Assembly: GCF_009856865.1 (NCBI RefSeq)
Contig: NZ_WVUD01000024.1
Coordinates: 1 to 64,000, forward strand
Direction: 5' to 3'
Length of the DNA stretch: 64,000 bases
DNA from: Solidesulfovibrio aerotolerans
Lineage (GTDB): Bacteria > Desulfobacterota > Desulfovibrionia > Desulfovibrionales > Desulfovibrionaceae
Position numbers and translations under genes: made by a program. Of this stretch, positions 51,166 to 59,456 are shown piece by piece (the first letter of the stretch is position 1; each line of letters opens with the position of its first letter). Under the pieces are notes generated by a model. It searched no databases, had not been told where the DNA came from, and saw only the letters and a list, made by a program, of their open reading frames with translations.

Positions 51166-52086
51166 ATGAAATGCAAGCGCTGCGGCGAACTGGCAGCGGT
51201 CAAGCTGCCGAGCCACCATGCCGGCTTTTGCCCGGACTGTTTCGAGGTGTTTTTCAAACGGCAGGCGGAAACGGCCATCCGGCGGCATGGCATGATCAAG
51301 CCCGGCGAGAAGGTGCTGGTTGCTGTCTCCGGCGGCAAGGATTCGCTGGCGCTTATGCGGGTGCTGACTGACCTTGGCCACGACGTGGACGGGCTGCATG
51401 TGCATCTGGGCATCCCGGACTCGTCCGATCCGGTCTGTGAGCGTACCGAGGCCTATTGCCAGGAAAACGGCTTTCGGCTGCATGTGTTGCGCACCGCCGA
51501 GGTCGGGCTGGCCATTCCCGAGGTCAAAGACGCGGTCCACCGGCCGATCTGCGCTGTGTGCGGCAAGATCAAGCGCCATTATTTCAACCGCTTCGCCTAC
51601 GAAAACGGCTATACCGCCCTGGCCACCGGGCACAATCTCGATGACGAGGTGGCCCGGCTTTTCGCCAACACCCTGCGCTGGGACGCCGCCTATCTGAGCA
51701 GCCAAGGCCCGACGCTGCCCGGCGAGGGGCGCTTTGTGCGCAAGATCAAGCCGCTCTATCGCCTGACGGAATTCGAAACAGCGGCCTACTGCTTTTTAAA
51801 GGGCATCAACCACTGGAAGGCGGCCTGCCCCTACAGCGGCGGGGCCAGCTTCACCGGCCACAAAAAGCTGTTTGCCGATCTCGAAGACCGCAGTCCGGGC
51901 CAAAAGACCGCCTTTTACGAAGCCTTTCTGGCCCAGGGCCGACCGCATTTCAAGGGCGCATCCCGAGGCGAGGGGCAGGATACGCTCTATGCCTGCGCCC
52001 AGTGCGGCTTTCCGTCCTCCGGCGAAGTGTGCGGCGTGTGCCGGGTGCGGGAGCTGGTGGCGAAGCGAAAGGGTGAAGCAGATTAG
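51166..52086 (+). CDS. TtuA/TtcA-family tRNA 2-thiolation enzyme
   Basis: 306 residues from the ATG at 51166 (AGGA eight bases upstream). Zinc ribbons at both ends, CKRC..CPDC at 2-24 and CAQC..CGVC near 280-297, are the hallmark of the TtuA/NcsA group. The PP-loop SGGKDS at 49-54 adenylates the tRNA base; CAVCGKIKRHYF contributes the two Cys of the Fe-S cluster site, the third Cys is in KAACPYSGG. It transfers sulfur to a uridine or ribothymidine in tRNA. The adjacent sulfur-carrier-like gene is the likely donor. Which base is modified cannot be told. Confidence 0.85.
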   Translation: MKCKRCGELAAVKLPSHHAGFCPDCFEVFFKRQAETAIRRHGMIKPGEKVLVAVSGGKDSLALMRVLTDLGHDVDGLHVHLGIPDSSDPVCERTEAYCQENGFRLHVLRTAEVGLAIPEVKDAVHRPICAVCGKIKRHYFNRFAYENGYTALATGHNLDDEVARLFANTLRWDAAYLSSQGPTLPGEGRFVRKIKPLYRLTEFETAAYCFLKGINHWKAACPYSGGASFTGHKKLFADLEDRSPGQKTAFYEAFLAQGRPHFKGASRGEGQDTLYACAQCGFPSSGEVCGVCRVRELVAKRKGEAD

Positions 52087-52105
52087 ATTAGATTAGATTA
52101 GATTA
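52081..52105 (+). repeat. Pentanucleotide tandem repeat GATTA x5
   Basis: Five direct copies of GATTA begin at 52081 and include the TAG stop of the tRNA thiolase gene. Unit length is not a multiple of three, but because a stop lies in the first copy, length change would not alter the protein. Confidence 0.9.
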
Positions 52106-52378
52106 AAGAGAAGATGCCTCCGGCGGCCGGGGGGGATAATCCCCCCCGGACCCCCTTGATAGGAGAAGTTTTTTAAGGGGTTATGGGCGTAGACGGGTAA
52201 ACTGGTCGGATCTGGACCGGGACAGCCGAAGTGGATGCTTGGCGGAATCCACCGATCCCCCGGCGGCGGGCGTCGCCCCCCATACCCCCCTTGCCTTCCA
52301 GGTGGGATTCCAAAGGGCTCAGCCCTTTGGCCGCCGGAGGCTCTTCTCCCCCCATCCCAACCCCTACTCCCCACTCCG
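52106..52378. repeat. GC-rich dispersed repeat, two partial copies
   Basis: 52116-52155 (CCTCCGGCGGCCGGGGG, then CCCCCCCGGACCCCCTT) and a second copy in opposite sense near 52320-52345. Related copies occur at 47813-47852, 48328-48365, 53626-53664 and 60415-60454. Each pairs GGGGG with CCCCC around TNAT and is followed by a CCCCC tract. Gene-free otherwise. Confidence 0.7.
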
Positions 52379-53512
52379 CTAGCGGGCGAGGGCCTCGCCC
52401 AGATCCTTCAGATAGGCTTCGAGCATGGTCGGCGTGATGTCGCCCATATGGCCGATGCGAAAGATCGGGCGCTTGCCAGCGGCTTCGAGATCTTCGTTGA
52501 GCTTGGCGTAGCCGGGATCGAAGAGATAGCCGCGCGCCCGCAGGGCTTCCTTGACGGCCCGCAGATCGGCCGCCGTCATGCCCTGGGCTGCGGCCACGGC
52601 CGTGACCGTCGGCGACCGGCTGCCCTCGTCGGCAAAAAGATCAAAGCCCGGCAGCGCCTTGACGAAAGAAACGGCCATATCCCGCATGGCAACGTGTCGG
52701 GCGTATCGCGCGGCCAGCCCTTCTTCTTCCACGATATAGTTCAGTTGCAGATACATCTGGTTGCCCAGCGCGCCGTTTGGCGTGGACTGGGTCTGGAATT
52801 TCTCGGCCCGGCCCAGGTGGCTCAAAATATCTGTGGCGTGGCCCCGGCCGGTCACATGGCGGGCCTTTTCCACGGCGGCCGGACTGACGAAGCCGATGCC
52901 GAAGCCGGCATGCAGCCCCAGGGCCTTCTGGGTGGCGGTGGCGTAAAAATCGCAGCCTGACTCGGCTATGGGGCACGGCGCGCCGCCGAAGATGCTCACC
53001 CCATCGACCAGGGCCAGCGCCCCGTGGGCTTTGATGACGCGGCACAGGGCCGGCACGTCGCAGGCAACGCCCGTGGAGGTTTCGTTGTGGGTGATGGCCA
53101 CCACGGCCGGTTTGAGCTCGGCCAGGGCCGCGTCCAGCACGGCCGGATCGACGGTCGTTCCCGGCTCGAAGGCCAGATGCACGGTCTTTTTGCCGTTGGC
53201 CACCGACATCTTGTGCCACAGGTCGCCAAACGCGCCGACCGTGGCATGGAGCACGGTTTCGCCCTCGGCCACGAGCGAGCGGATGGACGCTTCCATGCCC
53301 GTTGAACCCGAGCCTAAAAACAGGATGGTGCGGTAATCGGCGGGCAGGCCGGCGATAAGGCCCAGATTGCGAAAAATCGGCTCGAACCGCTTGGCGTTTT
53401 CCGCGTCGCGGTGGCCGTATTCCGGCCAGGCCCCGGCAGCGCGCACTTCGGGGCGGATGTAGGTCGGGCCGGTGATGAAAAGGGTCAATTCCGGAAACGG
53501 CGAGTTGGCCAT
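52379..53512 (-). CDS. Class V aminotransferase (serine/alanine-glyoxylate or phosphoserine type)
   Basis: 377 residues, GGGAG before the ATG. PLP enzyme of fold type I: LFITGPTYIRPEVRAA at the start, LGSGSTGMEASIRSLV for the phosphate cup, THNETSTGVACDV, VDGVSIFGG with the ring-stacking Asp, and the Schiff-base Lys in ATATQKALGLHAG. Sequence alone fits alanine-glyoxylate/serine-pyruvate aminotransferase. A phosphoserine phosphatase lies 1.7 kb downstream, and enzymes of this class have taken over the SerC step in some anaerobes, so serine synthesis is a possible role. Confidence 0.82.
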   Translation of the reverse strand: MANSPFPELTLFITGPTYIRPEVRAAGAWPEYGHRDAENAKRFEPIFRNLGLIAGLPADYRTILFLGSGSTGMEASIRSLVAEGETVLHATVGAFGDLWHKMSVANGKKTVHLAFEPGTTVDPAVLDAALAELKPAVVAITHNETSTGVACDVPALCRVIKAHGALALVDGVSIFGGAPCPIAESGCDFYATATQKALGLHAGFGIGFVSPAAVEKARHVTGRGHATDILSHLGRAEKFQTQSTPNGALGNQMYLQLNYIVEEEGLAARYARHVAMRDMAVSFVKALPGFDLFADEGSRSPTVTAVAAAQGMTAADLRAVKEALRARGYLFDPGYAKLNEDLEAAGKRPIFRIGHMGDITPTMLEAYLKDLGEALAR

Positions 53513-53625
53513 GTGACTGCTCCCTGTTGCGGTAAGCGGCGTACCCTACGGAAAAAGCGCGGGGGCTGCAATTCCTGGAATGCGGCGGTGGAAGGCAGAG
53601 AAAAAGAGAAGAGAAGGCAGAAGAA

Positions 53626-53664
53626 GCCTCCGGCGGCCGGGGGCCTGAGGCCCCCGGACCCCCC
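53626..53664. repeat. GC-rich dispersed repeat
   Basis: CCTCCGGCGGCCGGGGG-CCTGAGG-CCCCCGGACCCCCC, followed by AGTTTTTAAAGGGGTTCTGG, which also follows the copy at 52116 in similar form (AGTTTTTTAAGGGGTTATGG). The conserved part is thus about 80 bases long. Confidence 0.75.
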
Positions 53665-53873
53665 AAATGGGAAAGTTTTTAAAGGGGTTCTGGGCGCTGA
53701 TTAAGCATGCTCTCGGCTACGGACTGGGACAGGCGCAGATTGCGCGAGAAGGATACCACCGCCGTTCGGCGACCGGGCAGGTGCTCCCCCGGCCCTCGCA
53801 GCGCTGGAGAGTACGTTGGGCATGGATGCTGCAAAGAGGTTCCTGGCCGGCAAAATCGGCCAGGGAGATGTGT

Positions 53874-54050
53874 ATGCTTCGACTTGCCGTGGCGCTGTTG
53901 GCGCTGTTGGCTGCGGCCTGTGCCCCGGTTGCCAACGGGGAACTGGCGCGGCTGTATAACCGGGACAACGACGACTGTCTGACCCAGATTCAGGGACGGC
54001 AGGATTTCCGCACGTTTCGGCAGAAAACGCCGTCGTTTCTGCTGCCGTGA
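53874..54050 (+). CDS. Small putative lipoprotein
   Basis: 58 residues from the ATG at 53874 with GGGAG six bases upstream; an in-frame ATG two codons earlier lies inside that site. MLRLAVALLALLAAACAPVA is a lipoprotein signal with lipobox LAAAC, so Cys16 should be lipidated. The mature 43 residues (ELARLYNRDNDDCLTQIQGR) have one further Cys and no known motif. A GC-rich hairpin with TTT follows at 54059-54094 and may be the terminator. Function unknown. Confidence 0.65.
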   Translation: MLRLAVALLALLAAACAPVANGELARLYNRDNDDCLTQIQGRQDFRTFRQKTPSFLLP

Positions 54051-54226
54051 CAGGGCAGGGACGCTCCCCCTGCCTGCTGCCGGGGGGGCGTTTGCCTGTG
54101 GGATGCGGCGAAAAAGGCGATGGCCGCGTCCGAGCGGACTTTGGGACGCAAATGTGGGGGGAGCACCGGTAGTTCGGCCCTGCGTATGCCCGCAGCGGCC
54201 TGCGCTCCGAGGGCGCGATTCGTGGA

Positions 54227-54472
54227 TTACGGCCGTTCGGCGGCGTCCGGGGACGGGGCCGGGGCTTCGGTTTCGGCGTCGGCGGCAGGAGCCTCGGGGG
54301 CGTCGGGATCGGCGGCGGCCTCAGGGTAGACGATCTGTCCCGTGGCCTCGTCGTAGACCGGGCCTTCTTCGACATCGCCGCGCTGATTTTTGCGCACGAG
54401 TTTTTCTTCTTTTTTCTTCTTCTTCGCCAGTTCCTTGGACCGTTTTGCAAAAGTATAAGCGTTTTTGGCCAC
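54227..54472 (-). CDS. Small Lys-rich protein with acidic Pro/Ala tail
   Basis: 81 residues from a GTG preceded by GGAGG. The first half is basic (AKRSKELAKKKKKEEKLVRK); the second half is acidic and Ala/Pro-rich (EAAADPDAPEAPAADAETEA). The MAKNAYTFAKR-type start recalls small conserved proteins seen near RNA-related genes in Desulfovibrio-like genomes, but I cannot name a family. Possibly nucleic-acid binding. Confidence 0.6.
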   Translation of the reverse strand: MAKNAYTFAKRSKELAKKKKKEEKLVRKNQRGDVEEGPVYDEATGQIVYPEAAADPDAPEAPAADAETEAPAPSPDAAERP

Positions 54473-54707
54473 TTGTCCTCCAGTGTAGCGTTTTGGTCAA
54501 AAAGGGGCCGGGATTGCCGGCCGGCAAGGGCATGCGGATGCTTGCGCCAAGCGGCGATTGATAGCGTCTCGGCATCAAACATAGCCGAAATCGCCGGCCG
54601 GGGAAAGGGAAATCGTTTGCCGCGCGCCGCTTGGGCCAACGGGGTGGCGCAACGTGCCGGAAGACGTGAAGAAGGCGTCGGTTTGCGCCGGTTTGTGCCG
54701 GTTTGTG

Positions 54708-55142
54708 TCAGCTGCCGGAACTCCTGGAGGGAGCAGCCGGGCCGGGGGCGGCACCGCGGCCCCCGGCCAAAACCGGGGCCAGCAGGCACATGGCCGGAAC
54801 CAGGGGCCACAGATGCCCGGCCGCCATGTCCCAGTCGGCAAGGAGTGTTCGCCAGGGTGCGCCAAAGAGATAGTGCCCGGCCAGAAATTCAAAAGCCAGG
54901 GTAAGCGCGCACCACAAAAGCCCCACGCCCAGCCGTTGGGGAAGCGGCCCGGGATGGCGGCGCACAAAGCGGTCGGCGATGGCCCAGATGACGGCGCAAA
55001 GGGCCAGGGAACCCGCGGCCCGGGCCGCCATATCGCCCAGGATCGGGGTGAAAAGAAACTGGCGCAGCGCCCCAAGGGACACGGCCGCGAGCAGTTGCAG
55101 GAGCCACAGCGCCACGGCGATGCGAAAAATATGCCGGTTCAT
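54708..55142 (-). CDS. Integral membrane protein, unrecognised
   Basis: 144 residues from the ATG at 55142. About four hydrophobic segments (IFRIAVALWLLQLLAAVSLG, GSLALCAVIWAIADRF, LGVGLLWCALTLAFEFLAGH, GHLWPLVPAMCLLAPVLAGG). An HYLFGAPWRTLLADWD loop near 90-105 is the most distinctive part. Divergent from serB. No family recognised. Confidence 0.6.
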   Translation of the reverse strand: MNRHIFRIAVALWLLQLLAAVSLGALRQFLFTPILGDMAARAAGSLALCAVIWAIADRFVRRHPGPLPQRLGVGLLWCALTLAFEFLAGHYLFGAPWRTLLADWDMAAGHLWPLVPAMCLLAPVLAGGRGAAPGPAAPSRSSGS

Positions 55143-55238
55143 GGCTGCCCTGATACCGCGCCTTGGCCGGATTGAAAAGCACCCGCCAACGATCTCCCCC
55201 ATCTTGCCCCCGGGCCGGGGCGGCGCTATAGCCTCCCC

Positions 55239-56459
55239 ATGCAGCAGCCCGAAATCATCCTCATCCGCGTGTCCGGCGACGACAAGCCCGGCCTCACCGC
55301 CGCCATCACCGCCGAACTGGCCAAATTCAAGGCTGATATCCTCGACATCGGCCAGTCCGTCATCCACGACAGCCTGACGCTTGGCATCCTCGTGCGGGTG
55401 CCCACCTCGGCCGAAGCCACGCCCTTTCTCAAAGATCTGCTCTTTTGCGCCCACAAGCTCGGCGTCAACCTCACCTTCACGCCTGTCGACGCCGACAACT
55501 ACGAGAACTGGGTTGATGCCCAGGGCAAGCAGCGCCGCATCGTCACCCTGCTCGCCCGCAGCTTAAACGCCGAACACATCGCCGCCGTCACTGGCGTCAT
55601 CGCCCGAAACGGGCTCAATATCGACATCATCACCCGCCTGTCCGGGCGCACGTCCTTGGACGCCGCCACAGCCCCGCGCATGGCCTGCGTGGAATTTTCC
55701 GTACGCGGCACACCCGCCGACTTAACGGCCCTTAAAAGCGAATTCCTGGCCATCTCCGCCGACATGGGCGTGGATATCGCCATCCAAAAAGACAACGCCT
55801 TTCGCCGCAACCGACGGCTGGTGGCCTTTGACATGGACTCGACGCTCATTGCCGCCGAGGTCATCGACGAACTGGCCAAGGCCGCAGGCGTTGGCGAGCA
55901 AGTCTCGGCCATCACCGAATCGGCCATGCGCGGCGAGATCGACTTCAAGGAGAGCCTGCGCCGCCGGCTGTGCCTGTTAAAGGGCCTGCCCGCCGCCACC
56001 TTGGCCGAAGTGGCGGCGCGCATCCCCTTAAACGACGGCGCCGAGCGCCTGATCACCAACCTCAAGCGCTTTGGCTACAAAATAGCCATTATTTCCGGTG
56101 GGTTCACCTATTTCGGCAACCGCCTCAAAGAACTCCTGGGCATCGACTATGTGTTTGCCAACGAGCTGGAAATCATCGACGGCACCCTGACCGGCGCCGT
56201 GGTGGGCGAGATCGTGGACGCGGCCAAAAAGGCCGAACTGCTGCGCATGATCGCTGAAAAGGAAGGCTTGTCCCTGGAGCAAGTCATCGCCGTTGGCGAC
56301 GGGGCCAATGATCTGCCCATGCTGGGTATCGCGGGTCTGGGCATCGCCTACCACGCCAAGCCGGTGGTCAAAAAAGGGGCCGGCCACTCCATCTCCACCC
56401 TGGGTCTGGACAGCATCCTCTATCTGGTGGGTGTGCGCGACCGCGACACGCTTTCGTAA
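55239..56459 (+). CDS. serB: Phosphoserine phosphatase with two N-terminal ACT domains
   Basis: 406 residues. Two ACT domains at about 5-75 and 95-170 (LIRVSGDDKPGLTAAITAEL; TLLARSLNAEHIAAVTGVIA) would bind serine or another amino acid for feedback. HAD phosphatase from about 190: nucleophile Asp in AFDMDSTLI, AIISGGFTYF, Lys in VVKKGAGHS, and VGDGANDLPML. It releases serine from 3-phosphoserine, the last step of serine biosynthesis. A class V aminotransferase upstream may be part of the same pathway. Confidence 0.93.
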   Translation: MQQPEIILIRVSGDDKPGLTAAITAELAKFKADILDIGQSVIHDSLTLGILVRVPTSAEATPFLKDLLFCAHKLGVNLTFTPVDADNYENWVDAQGKQRRIVTLLARSLNAEHIAAVTGVIARNGLNIDIITRLSGRTSLDAATAPRMACVEFSVRGTPADLTALKSEFLAISADMGVDIAIQKDNAFRRNRRLVAFDMDSTLIAAEVIDELAKAAGVGEQVSAITESAMRGEIDFKESLRRRLCLLKGLPAATLAEVAARIPLNDGAERLITNLKRFGYKIAIISGGFTYFGNRLKELLGIDYVFANELEIIDGTLTGAVVGEIVDAAKKAELLRMIAEKEGLSLEQVIAVGDGANDLPMLGIAGLGIAYHAKPVVKKGAGHSISTLGLDSILYLVGVRDRDTLS

Positions 56460-56626
56460 CCGGTTCGTCGCGCACGGCTGGGCCCCGGGCTCCAGTTGAC
56501 AGGGTTTGTGCGAATCGTCACAATTACGGCATAAGGTCGTAACCGAAAAACGGTCGTGACAAGGGTTAACGCCAACGACGCCGCACGGGGCAGCCCCCCC
56601 ACCGCCGCCAAATCAGGAGCCACGCC

Positions 56627-57301
56627 TTGGAAACCCCACTCGACCAAGCTATCCACAAGCTCAAGGTGGATGTGCTGCACATGATGCATCTGGCCCAGGA
56701 CGCCGTCAAAAAAGCCGTGGCCAGTTTGTTGGAACACGACCCGGACCTGGCTCGGGCCGTCATTGATGCCGACCGCGAAATCAACGACTATGAATGCCGC
56801 GTCGATACCGAAAGCCTCAAAATCCTGGCCCTGCACCATCCCGTGGCCAAAGATCTGCGCTTTATCGTCGGCTCCATGCGCATGCTGGTCAACATCGAGC
56901 GCCTGGGCGATGAGGCCGTCAATATCGCTGAGCGCGTTCTGACCCTGACAGCCGAGACGCGGTTTCCGCTGCACGACAATCTGCGCCAGATGGCCGATCT
57001 GGCCCTGGAACTCGTTGCCGCCTCCATCGCCTGCTACATGGACCTCGACGATGCGGCGGCACTGCGCATCATCGAGCAAAACGCCGCTGCCCTGGATCTC
57101 AACGTGCGGATCTTTCGCGATGTCACCACTGAAATGATCCGGGAATCCCGGCCGGTGGAGCGGGCCGTACAGCACTCGTTTGTGGCCCACAGCCTCAAAC
57201 GCGTGTGCGACCAGTGCGCCAACATCGCCGAATCGACCATTTTTATCCGCCGCGCCGTGGACTACAAGCACAAGTGCTCGCCTCTGCCCGGCTCGGCCTG
57301 A
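56627..57301 (+). CDS. phoU: Phosphate transport system regulator PhoU
   Basis: 224 residues from a TTG at 56627, fixed by AGGAG seven bases upstream. Two three-helix PhoU repeats with the metal-binding ExxxD-type signatures RLGDEAVNIAER and RVCDQCANIAEST. PhoU holds back the PhoR/PhoB response and the Pst transporter when phosphate is plentiful. No pst, phoR or phoB genes are next to it here. A strong two-way terminator follows. Confidence 0.92.
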   Translation: METPLDQAIHKLKVDVLHMMHLAQDAVKKAVASLLEHDPDLARAVIDADREINDYECRVDTESLKILALHHPVAKDLRFIVGSMRMLVNIERLGDEAVNIAERVLTLTAETRFPLHDNLRQMADLALELVAASIACYMDLDDAAALRIIEQNAAALDLNVRIFRDVTTEMIRESRPVERAVQHSFVAHSLKRVCDQCANIAESTIFIRRAVDYKHKCSPLPGSA

Positions 57302-57329
57302 TTGCGCCGACACCGCCATCCCAGACGTG

Positions 57330-57368
57330 AAAGCCCCCGGCGGCACTCGCTGTGCGCCGGGGGCTTTT
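57330..57368. terminator. Bidirectional terminator between phoU and the ATP-grasp gene
   Basis: AAGCCCCCGGCG (57331-57342) pairs perfectly with CGCCGGGGGCTT (57355-57366), flanked by A and T runs, so it can stop both convergent transcripts. Confidence 0.88.
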
Positions 57369-57380
57369 GTGAACGCGACA

Positions 57381-59411
57381 CTACGCATCCTTGGGCTTGA
57401 CCGCGACCAGGATCATGCGTCGGGACGTTTCGGCAAACACCGTCAATCCCTCGCCATGGACATGGACCAATTCCAGCCCTGCCAGCCGCAGCAGCAGCTT
57501 GTACTGGGCCAAGGAATACATCCGCACCCCGGACCTGACCACGCTCTCGCTTGACCCGTTTGGCTCGGGAACCGAAAAACGCGTCACCAACCGCTCGGCA
57601 ACGTCGTCCCAGGCGACCGCGCCGGCCGGCTTGCCGTCCGCATCGTATTTGCACGTGAGGTTGCCCAGGATGCCGACCCGGTTGGGCGCTTCCAGCAGGA
57701 GCCGCCCACCAGGACGCAGGGCCACGGCGAAACGCCGGAGCACCTCGAAATCGTCCTCAATGCCGAAATAACCAAAGCTGTTAAACCAATTGACAATGGC
57801 GTCGAACGCCCCCCGGTCGGCGAGCTGGCGCATGTCCCCGACCCGCAGCGTCGCCGCCAGGCCCGCTGCGGCGTAGCGCTCGCCGGCCCGGGCGATAAAC
57901 CGGGGATTAAAATCCACACCCGTAACCCGCGCGCCACGCGCGGCCAGATGGATGCCGACCCGGGCGTCGCCGCAGGGGCAATCCAGCACCCGCTCCCCGG
58001 GGACCAGCGCCAGCGCACGCCAGATGACGTCCGCGTCTTCAGGGGCTTGCGCCTCGGGCTTGAGCCACAGTTCGTCGGGTACGCGGCAAAACCAGTCGTC
58101 GTCGGTCTCCAGGGAGGCATCGGCCGGGCACAGCTCGAACAGTTCGTTTTGGGCCTCAACCTCCAATTCCCGTAACGTGGCCCAGTCGGCCGCAACCACA
58201 GCCGCGTCGGCATGGCACAGGAAAATGTGGGCGCTGTTGGTGACCAGATCCACGGTACGCGGCAGATGGCCGGTCGTGAGCGTCTCCAGGAAGTTGCCCC
58301 GGCGGGCTGAGGGCAGCCGCGCCGCCAGGGCGATGCCCGGTATGGACCGGATGGCTCCCTCCCGGGTGGAAATAAGCGATTTCACGCACATCGAACGGGT
58401 TGGGCGGTACGGCTCGGCCGCATGGGCGGCAAAGGCGACAGGATCGACATACCCGTCAACAGCCCACTGGATTTGGGTATGCCCCAGAGACTCGACCAGC
58501 AGATCCTGGGGAAACGCCCCGCCCATGGGCCGGGCGGCGCATTCGATGAGGACCGGCCCCTGGGCTGTCAGCATGACTTCGACATGGGCCGGGCCGAAGC
58601 GGATACCCAGGGCGTCAAGCGCCTTATAAGCGTAGTCGATGATGGCCCGGTGTTCGTCGCCAAGGGTGCGCACGAGCATGGTTCGGTCATAGAGCGGCGC
58701 ACCGCCGGGTGAAGCGATTTTGTGGTATTCCCACATATCCGACAGGACGTGCCGCCCGTCGCGCGAAACGGTGTTGACGGCAAATTCGCGTCCCAGGGCG
58801 CATTCCTGGATGAGCGCCCGATCATTGCGCTCGCCAAACAGGGTCGAGCTCCCGACCAACGCCCCAAAGGCTGCGCGCAGTTCGTCCGGCGAATTGCACA
58901 GACGCACGCCCTCTGTGGCTGCGCTGCGCAGCGGCTTGACCACCACCGGCCAGGAGCCCAGGCCGGCGGCGAAGGTCATGGCCGCGTCCAGGTTCTCCGT
59001 GGCCAGGCAGGACAAGTAGGGCAAGCCCCGGGCCTCCAGGGTCTGGTGCATGACCAGCTTGTCCCGGCGGGCAGCACTTTGGGCCGTGCCGTTTCCCGGC
59101 AAACCCAGCGCCTGGGCCAGGATGTCCGTCATTTCCACACCGATCTCGCAGCCGGCCATGACGCACACCGGCTCCAGGGCAACCAAACGGTGCGTCAACT
59201 CTCCAGTGTCTTCCCAATCATGGACCAGGATTTCGTAATCAGCGCGCAGCCGTTCGCTTAAATGGCTGGTGTACTCCATAAGGCCCGGGGACTGCTTTTG
59301 CGCCCCGGAGGCGACGTGCACGGGCCGCAGCCCCTTTTGTTTCAGGGCCGCCGGGTAGAATAGGCCGGTGGAATAGCCGTCAACGACCAGGGCGACATTT
59401 TGGTGAGGCAT
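57381..59411 (-). CDS. ATP-grasp ligase fused to SAM-dependent methyltransferase
   Basis: 676 residues from the ATG at 59411 (AGGA six bases upstream). Residues about 1-410 are a carboxylate-amine ligase of ATP-grasp type: WPVVVKPLRSAATEGVRLCN (ATP-binding loop), RALIQECALGREFAVNTVSR, and HVEVMLTAQGPVLIECAARP for metal binding. Residues about 490-610 are a class I methyltransferase: RVLDCPCGDARVGIHLAARG, VTGVDFNPRFIARA, IVNWFNSFGYF, RPGGRLLLEAPNR. The two activities in one chain suggest joining of an amino acid or similar acid plus methylation, as in peptide-like natural products. No other biosynthetic genes flank it, so the product is unknown. Confidence 0.85.
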   Translation of the reverse strand: MPHQNVALVVDGYSTGLFYPAALKQKGLRPVHVASGAQKQSPGLMEYTSHLSERLRADYEILVHDWEDTGELTHRLVALEPVCVMAGCEIGVEMTDILAQALGLPGNGTAQSAARRDKLVMHQTLEARGLPYLSCLATENLDAAMTFAAGLGSWPVVVKPLRSAATEGVRLCNSPDELRAAFGALVGSSTLFGERNDRALIQECALGREFAVNTVSRDGRHVLSDMWEYHKIASPGGAPLYDRTMLVRTLGDEHRAIIDYAYKALDALGIRFGPAHVEVMLTAQGPVLIECAARPMGGAFPQDLLVESLGHTQIQWAVDGYVDPVAFAAHAAEPYRPTRSMCVKSLISTREGAIRSIPGIALAARLPSARRGNFLETLTTGHLPRTVDLVTNSAHIFLCHADAAVVAADWATLRELEVEAQNELFELCPADASLETDDDWFCRVPDELWLKPEAQAPEDADVIWRALALVPGERVLDCPCGDARVGIHLAARGARVTGVDFNPRFIARAGERYAAAGLAATLRVGDMRQLADRGAFDAIVNWFNSFGYFGIEDDFEVLRRFAVALRPGGRLLLEAPNRVGILGNLTCKYDADGKPAGAVAWDDVAERLVTRFSVPEPNGSSESVVRSGVRMYSLAQYKLLLRLAGLELVHVHGEGLTVFAETSRRMILVAVKPKDA

Positions 59412-59456
59412 GACGGTCCTTTTGGCTGCCGCAGCCGCATGGCACTGCTGCAACGG

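Noticed and set aside
52081-52105. Phase-variable pentanucleotide repeat
   Set aside because: The reading frame already stops in the first repeat unit, and no downstream frame would be switched on by a length change.
53701-54810. A 369-codon minus-strand frame over the lipoprotein and Lys-rich protein genes
   Set aside because: Pro/Arg-rich shadow of GC-rich DNA; the smaller genes have ribosome-binding sites and sensible compositions.
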